A DNA stretch of 64,000 nucleotides. Origin: Struthio camelus (Eukaryota; Chordata; Aves; Struthioniformes; Struthionidae). This document shows positions 45,411-57,404 of the stretch, in pieces. Made by a program: the position numbers and the translations under genes. Below the pieces are notes generated by a model that had not been told where the DNA came from, did no database searches, and saw nothing but the letters and a program-made list of their open reading frames with translations. Numbering within the stretch: position 1 is the stretch's first letter; each line of letters opens with the position of its first letter. The stretch spans positions 10,354,001 to 10,418,000 of the forward strand of contig NC_090947.1 in the NCBI RefSeq assembly GCF_040807025.1, written 5' to 3'.

Positions 45411-48400
45411 CTGTTTTTTTTTTTTAAACAGGAAGCCAACATGACACGAAGCCCATTTCTACCACAGTGCTTCTCTGGTGTTCAGTCTTAACTAGACGTG
45501 TTTCTACAGAAGTTGTTCTGAGGGAGAGAATTAAAAGGTTCTGAATCAGTGATCTACCGCACAAGATCCCAATTAACATTTCTTTCTGAGATATTCCACT
45601 CAACTAAAATGCCAACTTAGTCTACAAAGACCTACTGTTCTCAAGGGGTTCTCCCAGCTGTTCATTACAGAACAAAAAGTAGTTGGTAGGTCATAAGAAG
45701 AACTTAAATTTTTTTTGATTAGTAAGTAAAACTACCTTAGCCCAAGTCTGTAAATTCCATAGGAAGTGAAACAAAAAATCATCAGCCTGCTGATAAGTGA
45801 TCACATTTTAAGTGTTTCTGGAAATAAGAGTCAAGTTGTACAGCACTTAAATCTAAATTTCTGACCTCTTCCCACCAACCTTCCCACCTGCCCACCACTC
45901 CCCTTTCTGCCCCAAAAGTCTCAAAGCATTTTTCAGGAAGCATTTTGAGCACTAAGGTGCAGTGTAATCCCATGTTATAGACAAAAGTACTTAAAAAAAA
46001 AAAACAAAACTAAACTAAAAAACAAACAACCGCCCCCACCCTACTATAAGATGTTTGCAACGTGCTTTGCCTTAAATGAAGTCAAAATAAAGGAAGTATT
46101 CACAATGTAATACTTTTCAGCAGATTAATTATCTTGAAGTTCCAGAATGGAAGATGGATTGTCTTATGAGTCAGTGTGGTTTTAAGGGCTTCTACCCACA
46201 CAACCTCTGGTGCTAAAAAAAAAAATCAAAGAACAACATAAAGAAAAAATTCCAACCTTCAGTATGCTAACTTATTATCTCTGAAGGTACAAATAGGCCA
46301 CAGGCTGCCTTTTCCTTCACTGTGACATTTGTGTTTCACAGCACTAAAAAGTGACATAAAAATTCAAAGTTAGTTAAAAAAAACAACAAAAAAAACCCCC
46401 CAACAACCTCTTGTGATTCAGGAAATAACTAGGGTACTAGGTTCAATTTCTCCTGTCACCAGCTGTGGAAATTCAATCTACCCTTCTCTGATTCCTATTA
46501 TATACATGGAGAAAGATGATTTAAGCAACCTGAAAATAAATCTTAGCCCTCACAAGGAGCTCAGTTACTATACTGAACGGTTTTGTGTAAATCCTTCTCT
46601 AAAGCAAAAGACCGTATGACTTTAAAGTCTAATACACTGAAAGCTTTTAACATCATAACATTTTCCAAGGCGGTTTCAGCCCTTTGTTATGCACTCTGGA
46701 AGTCATGACCAACAATGCCGCATATTGCATCCCTGCATTAAGTAGATGAGATGAACTCAGCTTCAAGCTATTTTCTTCACTCAGATGCTGTCTAAAAGAA
46801 AGATAACTCTTTCACATAATTAAACATCAACATGACTCATCTTTCCAGAAAAGGAGCGAGAGTTGGGTTCCATTAAACCCATAGGATAGGCTCCACTGCC
46901 CACTAAAAAGCACGTTAAAATCAAGTTCCTAAAGCAAAGTCTCTTTTACCTACATCCACCACTGCAGTGGCACAGTGGATTTTCCCTGCACTTTTGGCTT
47001 ATGCTGTTGTCAAGTATCACAATGACAGGAACAGGAAAAGTCATCATATTCTAAAGAAAGTATCATTTATCTTGCAGATAGTATGCCTGCATCACTAGGA
47101 GATTATAACACAAGTAGCTGCTATGACCTCAAGGTCCCATCTTCAGAAACACATCTGAAGGGCGAGGTAAGGGAGGGTAGCACTGACAAGTTTTAAAATA
47201 TCACAGAATCTACCACGTCAGAAGACGCAAATATAACTCAGCTTAAATACGCCTACACTTCCATACTGCAGCGTAAATGAAATCTAATGCATCTGTAATT
47301 GAGTCTTCAAATGGCACTTAGGCCACTTTGGCTTATTTTCAGAAGCAGAGAGCGTTCAACTGCAGCTGACAGTAATAAGGCTGCAGATACCCACCTTAGC
47401 CCATCAATGCCTCCTATTTGCATTCTACACATGCCATTCGACAAGTAAATACATAGTGAAAATACACAATTATAATACTCCTGCTATAGCACAAACCAGG
47501 AAAAAGCAACACCTGTCCTCTCTGATACATTTCTGTTCTTCAGAACCTAAAAGGGACAGACCAGAACAGTGCTTTCCCTCATCACATCATACCATTTAGT
47601 AATGTGGAAGAACGAAATTCACTCTTTGCTGGAAAACGTGTGGCAACATTTATCCCTACAGGCAAACAAATGTTCACAATGCAAGCAGCAAAAAACAAAC
47701 AAACAAACAACCCCTAGGCAAACAGAAATGCTGGCATGAAAGACCAGCAGAAGCTGCCCCTTTGTCTCTACAACACTCTTTCAAATACTCAAGACCTTAG
47801 CATTGTTAATACAGCAAGTTAAAAAGGAATTGAAGTGTTTCCAACAAAGATAATCTGGCTGGACAACATATCTGTACTTTTGAACCTGTTCTATCTTACA
47901 CATAGGCCTGCAATACTAACACTTGTATGGGTGGGATGAAAGGGCAGGGTGGGAAAATTTTCAGGCCCCTGATGAGCAGAGACCTCCCCCATGCCAGAAT
48001 TCGTTTCATGCAGTTTTCTGCTGAAGTATCATTATTGCAAACTTCTGATTTTCAAGATAGCATAAAACATTTGTGAGAATTCCACATTCAAATAAAACAA
48101 AAAAAGACAACTCTTTTTATGACATAATACAGTCAAGAAGGGGGAAGCACAAAACACTCCCAAAGGAAAACATCTTCTAGGTACATGCAGCTGGGTCTTT
48201 CAAAAAAGCTTGAGAATGTCATATACATGACTCACTTTAAAAGGAGCTAGGAATTTAATAATTTCCTTTGTCTATTTTAAGAAATCCCAGATAAACTTTA
48301 TTTTTTTAACCAATCTATTCTTTTTTTTTAAAATCTTTTTAGCTATTTTAAAAAAAGGGTGTATGCATGGGGGGGGGGGGGAGGAACTTCCTACAGAGTT

Positions 48401-51250
48401 AAGATTTCAGACATGCAAAATTACTATTTATACATCACCTCAAAAATAATCTACCTTTAGAAAATGCATATGAACTATTTATTTTCTTCAAATCCCTTCA
48501 TATAAGAGATATCTACATGCTCACTGTAGAAAAATGCTGAGCAGTACTTCCAGTGCCAAATCTCTTACCTGTATGTGATTCTACCCACAAGAACATTGAA
48601 AGACAGACACCTGATCATGGCTGTCTCACTGATACACATCCAGATCCAGCATACATTGGTTTTCATCCAGCATTTTCCAACGACGGTTCATATACAGAGC
48701 TGATGATCTCAGTTCATATTCTGTTGGACAAATAACAATATTACAAATATCAGCTGGGGGTTACTTGCTAATTTAATTGGAGGAAACTAAATAAAAATGA
48801 GCTAGGATCACACATTCTTTTGCTTGATTCCAGATAGTCTACTGAACCAGGACTCAAACATCAAACAACAGGAAAAACTACGGTGTACATATAGTCAATG
48901 CTCAATAGTGCACACCCCTGCAGAGTTTGGAGAATGAGTAAAAGCAACATGAAATAAGCATTCCAGTATCTGAAACTGTGCTTATGACCTTGTACCCAAA
49001 ATCATGCTGCCACATTTTGACAGCAGGAATTTCACATCACTTGGGCAAACCTGATGCATTCCATCTGCACGCGTTTTAGCCAGACCCACTTCTCCATGAG
49101 AGGTGAAGGGCATCTTGTTTCACCCTTCCATCTGATAACGATAGCTTTTGCAAACATCATTGGTGCAGTTATAGCTGAAACATGGACAACTAAAGAAAAA
49201 GAGAAAAGCAATGACAGAATGCATAACCCAGCAGTCTAGCCCTCAATTTTTAGATTACCTGGGCTCTGCAGCAAGAAGAGCTTCTGAACGTAAATTCTTT
49301 ACAAAATGGAGGGAGAGGAAAACAGCACACCTTTTGAGGAGAAAAGAAACAAGTTCACAGTCAGCAGAGAAAGCTGTTCCTGTAGTTTATGTGTTCATGT
49401 GTGCATGTAATTTGCCAATATTGCTGCAAGAAAATACTTAAAGACTTTCCTCTTCTGTTCCGTTCAGTGTTGCTTCCACTGCATAAAGATTTCGGCACAG
49501 AAGTTACAGAGCAGGAAGATATTTAAAAGAGACGGTGCTCCGTACCTTAAAAAAATCAGCTGTGCCTGAAGCACTACACTTATTTCCATTTAAATAAAAT
49601 CTAAAATCATTGCAAATAGCACAACTGTAACACAACAACCTACACCGCTGTTATCTGAGGATATTGCAAGGCTGCCTCAGTAATATCAGGGGCAGAGTGA
49701 GTGAAGGGGCCAAGCCTACACATGGAACAAAGAACTACTTTTTTGTTCCTGTAATCAAAGAACCAGGAAAGCCCCAGGCACCTCGAGGGAGAAGGACAGG
49801 GGAGGAGGCAGTTTTCTGTAAGTCTAGCTATTTCAGTTCACAATCACACCAAATTTTCACAGGGCAAGCGCTCTTGTGGAAAATAGTCATAAGGTCTTTG
49901 AAAAAATGACTGATTCTAGAGTGACTCATCAGTCACCTTGTCACCCCAAAAGAGGATTGAGAGAAAACATGTCTCAAGAGGATTACTACAAAAGCACACT
50001 CAAATACGAGTTACTGCTTTTAACTTTCCTTAAGGAAGTGGAAGATTTTAAGTCTGAATGGACATTCCTTAATGAATTTCTCACCTACTGCAATGGGAAA
50101 CCATCCTTGTCGAGGGCATGCTTATCTAAGTCTGCACTGACTTTTGACCCTGGATATTACACTGTAAGTAAGGATTTATTAAGATAAAATACCTGAGAAA
50201 ATTAGCAAGTATATTTCTCAGACCACAATAGTCATTTCCCTTCCACGCTAGGCAAAGAGCTAAGAAAATATCAGTATGTTAATTGGCTTCTATGAGAGTA
50301 ATAAAATGAATTATACTCCTATTTTCTGAACTTTCTCACTGCCCAGAATCCAGGCAGAATACATCCAAAATCAAGGACCAGGATTCTTTTTTTTTTTTTT
50401 TTTTGTTAAGGTGCGGGAAATAACAATATCCTAGAACTTCACAAAGACTTGTAAGGCTCTGTTAACTCCCCCCGTGTATGTACAAGGCTCAAGCAATTTT
50501 ACTTTTTGCAAAACAAATGCTGCACAACATACTAACATCAGTTCAATTAGCAAGGCAAAAAAGTGTCCTGTACTAATTATGACAAAGTCATCTATCAGGC
50601 CTCAAATTAAGAAGCAGAAGTCTTTCAAGAGAAGCAGGGAAACCTTTCACACTTTAAAAGTCATCTCCAATTACAGTCTGTCAGTTGAGACAGCATTTGT
50701 TTCTTGAACGTTTCACAACTGTAGTAAACATCTCTACAGCAGCAAAAACGGGATATATCATCAGTAAGTGTAGTTCTTGTTTGGAAAGCCCTCTTTGTTT
50801 CACAGGACGAGCCCAAGTAGGAGCCCCTACGCCAGGCAAAGAGAGCGGGTTACCTTGCTACAAGGAGGTACTACCTGTATGTTGTGGCCCCTCCCCCTGC
50901 TTTAAGATGCAGAGGTGGTCAGCGCTCATTTTGAGCATGTATCATCTGACGTCTTTCAAACTGTTGCATATGTCAGGGCGTGTTATACAAGTTTCAAATA
51001 CCCCTGTAAAGAAAGAGGATCTGCTACGAGGCATTCAGGGAAAGCCCACGGTAACTTCCACGTTCCTCATCATTGTATGAGGCCTAATGATTTGCTCTGG
51101 TGTAAACCAGTAGTGACTACACTCATTTCCATTTAAAGGTGAGCTAGTTTAACACTCCGGTCCTGATCAAAAATTGAAATAAACTGGCTTTACCCTAGGG
51201 AGTTTATACAGCTTTCCGCCCAATTTTAACTACGTCACTTTAACTCACAC
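45411..51250. other. Probable first intron of CFLAR
   Basis: Sequence between the first coding exon and the CpG island. No coding exon of CFLAR is recognisable. It contains a G13 run at 48369-48381 and a T21 run ending at 50404. A plus-strand open frame at 49876-50187 is discussed in the findings. Confidence 0.5.
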
Positions 51251-51267
51251 TTGAAAAATGAAGCGAA

Positions 51268-51277
51268 AGGAAACTCC
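51268..51277 (+). promoter_or_regulatory. Candidate Rel/NF-kB site at the edge of the CFLAR island
   Basis: AGGAAACTCC fits the c-Rel/RelA consensus HGGARNYYCC. CFLAR is an established NF-kB target in mammals, so a site here is plausible. It overlaps an imperfect interferon-response-like GAAA pair. Support is motif plus context only. Confidence 0.3.
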
Positions 51278-52072
51278 GCGCTGCAGGTCGAAAAGGTTTC
51301 ACCCGAAGGGCAGCGCCGGGTTTCGTTTCTCCTCACGAGCAAGGACGGGCTCAGGCCCCGCTGGCGCGGAGCGCCCCGGCTCGCCGCACCCGCCCAGGCC
51401 CGGCCCGGCCCGCCCTCCGCCGGAGCGGGCCGCAGCGGGAGGAGGGCCCGATCCCGCAGCAGGGCGCGTTGGGGGCGCCTGTCCTGAGGGCGCGGGGGGG
51501 GGTGACTGCCTGGGGGAAGGAGGAGGGGACGCATAACGCACCCGGGAGGTCTCGTCTACAGCGGCGGGGCCAGGTCCGGAGCAGGAAGCGGTGCCGCAGG
51601 GAGAAGGAGAGGGCGGTACCGGCCTCGCAACGGGCTCCCCCGCACCAGGCGTGGTTTCGAGCACGGGCGGGGGGAGGCACAAGACCCTGGGCGCTCAGCA
51701 TGGCCCCTTTTTCTCTTTCTAATGCGAGTTTCAGGATGAGACATCCGGAGCGTTTTCTGCTCCTCTTAACGCTGCTGCGACCAAAGCCGCCCCCACGCAT
51801 AGACAGTCCCTGCCCCAGGCAGAGAGCTCCGCTCGCCGAGGGAAGAGGGGACTGAATATTGCCACCTTCCCCTCACTGCACAGCTGCGGAGCCACACTCG
51901 CCAGCCCTCGCCAGCCCTTACGACTTTATCGCGACTCCAGCCATTAGGTACCCGGGGTCGAGGGAATGGTTATCAGCCGCCTACTTTTCGGTCGCGCAGC
52001 CAGCAGCTGCTCTTTAACCCGCCTCAGGAGAGGAACCGCCCAGCTCCGCTCCCACTGTGCGGACCAACCCCC

Positions 52073-52085
52073 ACAAAATGGCGGC
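52073..52085 (+). promoter_or_regulatory. YY1-type site, first copy
   Basis: ACAAAATGGCGGC contains the YY1 core AANATGGCGGC. Such sites usually sit just downstream of a start and point in the direction of transcription, here the plus strand, opposite to CFLAR. Confidence 0.6.
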
Positions 52086-52156
52086 CGGGGCGGCGGCGGG
52101 AGCGAGGCGTCCACCCGCGCGCGATCCACAGCGCCACCTGAGGGGGCCGTTTGCGC

Positions 52157-52169
52157 ACAAAATGGCGGC
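52157..52169 (+). promoter_or_regulatory. YY1-type site, second copy
   Basis: The same 13 bases as the copy 84 bp to the left, in the same orientation. The flanking bases differ, so this is not a plain local duplication of a longer block. Confidence 0.6.
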
Positions 52170-52619
52170 GCGCCCGCCTCAGGGCTGTGCGGAGCGGGGC
52201 CCTGGGGGGGAGAAAGGGCGGGAAAAGGGGGCCGAGAGGGCAGCGTGGGGCCGCTGGGCCCTTCTGAGAGGGCAGAGAAGGAGGGGGTGAGGACGGTGCT
52301 GTCCTATCAGTGAGATGGGCGCGTTTTTGTGTGTCTTGGGGGCTTCAGCTTGGAGGCCCAGAAAGGGAAGGCTGGGAATCGCATTGATAGGTAGCAGTAC
52401 ACACAGACATGCGTACATAATCTACGTGCATGTAGGCTGCAGGCTTCCTAAGCCGGTTTTCAGACGACGAAGGCCCACCTCAGGAGCCGCTGAGTGGCAG
52501 ATCCAGCAGTTGTGCAGTGCAGCAGGCTCTTCCGTTGAGCGAATGCAGACTGGTGAGCGCAGGGCACGTATGGCGGGGCGTTTTGGTGGGGGGTTACGCA
52601 GCAACAAATCTTTCCTGCG

Positions 52620-55600
52620 TTCCTCTCTTGTTGTACCCCTCTGAACTCATTCACGGCGAGGATAATGATTGTACAGGCACGTGAGAGTGTTGAGCTTCCG
52701 TTTGTTGTGTAATCTTCAATACTTCTGCCCTGTGCTGCTGTTCCCATGGTATACCTGGCAAGTCCCATCAAGTGACTTAGTGTGAGGCATTAGTGTCACA
52801 GCTGGAGCTGCTCTCTCTAAATCTAAAATTCTGGCCTGTTTTTGTCAACTGAACTAGACAGAAGCCTCATCCACCATGTATGGTGAATTTGGATGCAATA
52901 GATAGAAAATCTTCAAGAAAAAAGGACTTTGAAGTATTTACAACCCAGCAAACCGTTGTATGTGCTGCTAAAATGGAGCAGTTGAAGCATGGTTTTCTCT
53001 GGAATAATGCTCAGTTGTTTAAAAAAAAAAAAATAACGTACTCCTTGGAACAGCAGAGGAAAAACTCAGGGAGGCAGAAAGTAATTTTGCCTGAACTAGA
53101 ATTTGGTCAGATTCCAATTGACTGTTTTGTGCTCTGAAAAAGTACCTCGATTCTTACTGACCTGGTATGGTTAGGCTCTTGCCTCAGTATCTGTCATTAC
53201 AGGGTAGTAAGGGTATTGCAGTGTCCCTGCTGCCAAGCCTGTAGCCATAGCTGATTGAGAATGAAAAGGGCTGCCCACTGAATCTCTTCTCACAATCTCT
53301 CCTTGGACCTATTCCGTACAAATGCATAAGGCTAACAGAAGAGGTTATATATATATAATGAGATAGTATGGCTGCAGCCTTATGAAAGAAAAGAAGAACC
53401 TGCTTTTTGCAAAAATGACCATACAAATAGTCACATTCACCTACATTCACATTCATAATTAACATTCACCACATCCATTGCCAAAGAGATTGACTTACTA
53501 TTTTGTTTACTTTTTCCACTTTTTCCTTCACTTTCTTAATTCTTATATGCTTATGAAGCTGCTTTTGCATATTTATAGGCAATATTTATGAGCTGTGTAC
53601 AAGTTTTTTGAAGGGGGGGTGTCCAAGTTTCTAAGTTGAAATACTACATTGTCTTCTCCGATTGGTTCTCATGTCCTAGAACTGCAAATCAGTATGAGTG
53701 CAGAGCAGAGAGCGTTCTAGTAAGATTAGATAGGATTGAGAAGAGATGGTCCTATTTTGCTGTGATTTAGAGAGCTTTGGATTTATATCTCTGCCTCGAA
53801 TTGGATTTCTCTCCATCTACTTTCATAACAGGTTGGGGCTATTTTGTAGATTGTCCTAGTTAAGTAAAACAAAAAAAAAATTCCATGTATCTAAAAGTCA
53901 GATTTTGTATGATCAAGGTGAGTGCGTTACATCTGTTTATATAAGTGGTGTTGCTAATATCATTCATTACATGTCATAGTTCCTTATTTTAAAAAAAGGA
54001 GCTAATTCAGTAGGAGAAGTGTTGTTTGGTTTTTTTGTTGGCCTACAACTGAGGACAGAAAAGGTATAGGAAACAAACATAGAAGACTAGTCTGGAGGAT
54101 GATACAAATTTAGAATTTTATACTGAATGATGTAAAATTTTACAGTTGCTGTCAGCAAAAATAATAAATCACGAATATCTCTTGAGATGATGCAGATAGC
54201 TTTGTGAAGCACAGGTGAAAATCCTATGACCATCATCAGTGTTTTTCAAAACTTACTTACAGAATGAGCTTCCTGATTGTGCCATTACCATCATATGTTC
54301 TTCACCTGGAGGTGGCCACTGCTGTTTGTGACCCTGTTCTTTGCTCTGTAAAATAATCTTATGTGTGCTGGTAGGAAGCCTGCTTTAATTTTAGGACATT
54401 CATTGCTATGGTTACAGTGAAGACAGGTTTGGTACTTATTATCCTATTACATAGGAAATACTCCATTACCAGGAAGGATTAGTATTATTTTAGTAAATGT
54501 GAAATAAAAATCTTTTATATAAGAGTATTGTGTGTATAAGGAGTATTACATGCTACATCTGTTTTAGGGAATGAATGAAGACACGTTTTGATATTCCCTA
54601 ATACTGCCAAGGCAAGTTCACCATAAATTTAGGCAGCCATTGATGGCAGTGGCTGAAATACTTTCTGGTAATTAAATCACTGAATGACACCTTCTTAATC
54701 TATAAATTAATGAGTTTCACCTAAACCAGTCCAGTTTTAACTAACAGCGAATATGCCCAATATACTACTACGGTGTGGAATGTTCATAAGGCTGATTCCT
54801 ATGATCTTCCCTATACACAGCAGCATTTAAACATGAATATATGGAAGAACTGTATAAAATTGAGGTGACTTGCTTGTGTGCAAATTTTCTGGAAACTCTG
54901 GCTGAAATGAGTGAAGATGTGTAAGATTTCAACAGACTGATTCTTAACTTTCTTCATGTACTGTAATTGCCAACAAACCAGAATCTGGATAAACAAAGCT
55001 AACTGTTTTTTAAAAAATTGAGGAATGCATTAGGTTATATATCAATCAAGCTACGTTTCTGTATGCATATCTTACATCTTTTGGTCCAAGCAAAGTGAAT
55101 AACATACCAATATTATGTATGCTGAAAATAGGAGTACAGTAAGTTTTTCTCATATGTGTTTTTCTGCTAAGTTTGAAAAGAATGTGTGAATCTCTCTTCA
55201 GGTAGCGTAAATGACAAAATTCTGTTTAAAAAAAATAGAACTATATTTAGTCATACCAATGAAGCTGCAGGCTTGTATCATTTTAAAAGACTAATTCTAT
55301 AGGAGTCTGTGGCAACTTTACTGCAGACTCTGAAGCATTTTAAAAAAAAACAAAATAAAACAGCATGCATATAGAAGAACATGAAAACAAGGTTTCCAAC
55401 TGGAAACTAAATGAAACAGCAACTATTGATCAAGGTTATGTTAAGGTTTATGCTTCTGGAAAAGTTGCAATAGGGTTGGGGGGCAGGTAACCAGTCAAAT
55501 CAGCGTGCACACATACACAAGTCAGGGACACCATATTATAACTATAAAGGGCAGAAGTGAGCAGCACATACCTGAAGTGCAAGTTTCATCGATACCACTT

Positions 55601-57160
55601 GTAATGCCAGCTCTGCTAATCATGTGCTTCTGAACCACCACCGAAAGTTGAGCTTTCTTAATCCTTTTAATCTTAGACCTGGTTAGAACAAGCAGTGAAT
55701 ACTAGCCTTTGCAAATGCATATTCAGGGCAGGACTGCCTAAGGGATAATGTAGAAATGTTTTGTTGCAACAAACCTTACACAGTATGTTCGTGATTTGTT
55801 TTTCATGGAATGATGCAATAGCATAGGGATACTTGAGAAAGAATTAAGCAAGAAAACCAATTTAGTAAAACAGCTGTTTGTCCAATGAACAATGCCTTAG
55901 GCAACGTCATGCAGAGATGTAGAATTCTGTAGGAGTGCAGCTGTACTGTTCAGTAGTTTTATTGCCTCCAAAAATAAAACTCTGCTATAGCCTCACTGAA
56001 AGACTGTGCACTCTCTCTCTCTATATATAGAGAGAGAGGGAGGCATTTTACCCTCCTTTTTTTTTTTTATTTTTATTTTTTAAGAGCTGCAGTTGTTCTT
56101 GTAAAGCTGCAATTACAACTTCAAGGTACTCTACAGTTCTTCTACACTGGAAGTATACAACGTAATTGTCTAGTGGTATTTGAAGTTTACTTTTCTCTTG
56201 TCTGATTTTTGCTCTTCAGTTCACACAGATATGCTATGTCTGGATTGAAAACTGAGATATGGTAGCCTCCTTAGCTTATGTAACTAATGGCATAAAGATT
56301 TACAATATGATGTTTGGCTAGTTCTACTTTATAGCTCTGGAGAGCATGTATGCTGCCAACAGGCCCCCTTTTACTACTTTTTTCACTGTTGGCATTCTTA
56401 AGGCACTCTAGAAGCAGGTAATTTGAGGAAATATGTAAAACTTAACCCAAATTATAAAGAGGCTAGCTATGAAAATTCTGTACTATCACAAATTTGGTTA
56501 AATTCTACACCAGGGCAAGGAAGAATCAACTAATTTTTTTTTTTTTTTTTACTTTTTGCTAAAAATATACTCAGGTATATTGGAATTTGTATTAGGGTGA
56601 GGTACAGTTAAGGCTGAGTGAAACATGCTACTTTGCTTAATAAATGTGGCAGCAATGGGAATTTTAATTTCTGGATATTACACTGAGAGCAGATTATTTT
56701 GGTGCATGGGGTCTGCCAAACCAGTAAACACTTTAATAGGGTTAATTGTAAGCTTTAGTGTTTTCATATACTTTAAAGCAGTTTTTTTAAGCTTTATTGT
56801 AATGTTTCTCTTTATTATCCATTCTTACATGTCTCAAGAAGTTATACTTTTAAGAAATGGCAAACAGTTCATTGCCACTTACCAACAAATAACTTACTGT
56901 TATTAAACCTGTAATCAATACAGTACTATTTTTCTTAAAAACACCACACTTTTACAATCTGATTCAACAGACTGTTGACAGGGCTTGAAAGAGCCTACTT
57001 TTGTCTGTAGTTTAAAGGGAGGTACAGCATACGTATATCTTGGTTTTTCTCTAGTCTGAAGTCAGGTTTGGATTTAGGAATCGCTAAAGGTTACTTTTAA
57101 TCCTTCCACAAACATATAATAAAGTCAAAAGAAACATGCTTTTGTCTGTGATGGACAGAC
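52620..57160. other. Spacer between CFLAR promoter and NDUFB3 3' end
   Basis: About 4.5 kb of AT-rich DNA with no recognisable exon. It holds a T run near 56531-56550 and the CT/TA/GA palindrome at 56013-56038. Confidence 0.55.
56013..56038. repeat. 26-bp perfect palindrome
   Basis: (CT)5 then ATATAT then (AG)5, reading identically on both strands. It is built of simple dinucleotides and could extrude as a cruciform. No gene feature is attached to it. Confidence 0.9.
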
Positions 57161-57166
57161 TTTAAT
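57161..57166 (-). terminator. NDUFB3: Candidate NDUFB3 poly(A) signal
   Basis: ATTAAA on the minus strand, about 80 nt past the stop codon, implying a very short 3'UTR. A GTCTGTCC-containing stretch lies just upstream of it. Confidence 0.5.
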
Positions 57167-57247
57167 ATATTTAGTATAGGTATAGAATGAGCAGCAAGCT
57201 GTTGTACATTTTAGTTTAGAAACAATTAAGCTCTCAATACTTGATCT

Positions 57248-57404
57248 TCAGTGATGACCTCCATTCTTCTTCGGGGGAAACATTACATACTCAATACCAA
57301 GAGCTATGACAAAAGCTGCAAATCCCCACTTGAATCCTTTAGTAAGTACTTCTGTTAAGGTGACAGGTTTTGCAAAGCCACCCATAAACCTCCAGGCTTC
57401 ATTA
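57248..57404 (-). CDS. NDUFB3: NDUFB3 coding exon 2
   Basis: Acceptor TTTCTCCTAG. It encodes [14 protein letters not shown], the membrane helix and the basic tail; stop TGA at 57250-57248. Confidence 0.96.

Larger units (their letters stand above)
51270..52320. promoter_or_regulatory. CFLAR: CFLAR CpG-island promoter
   Basis: About 1 kb of CpG-dense sequence, 6 kb upstream of the CFLAR start codon and the only island between CFLAR and NDUFB3. It has GC boxes, two YY1-type sites and a possible first-exon donor on the minus strand (GTC|GTAAGG at 51922/51921). The transcription start is not resolved. Long open frames across it follow from its GC content. Confidence 0.65.

Noticed and set aside
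51313-51335. Interferon-response element in the CFLAR island (GTTTCGTTTC)
   Set aside because: The spacer between the two half-sites is one base instead of the two required.
51299-51855. Several overlapping open frames in the CFLAR CpG island
   Set aside because: Arg/Pro/Gly-rich products on both strands reflect GC content, not genes.
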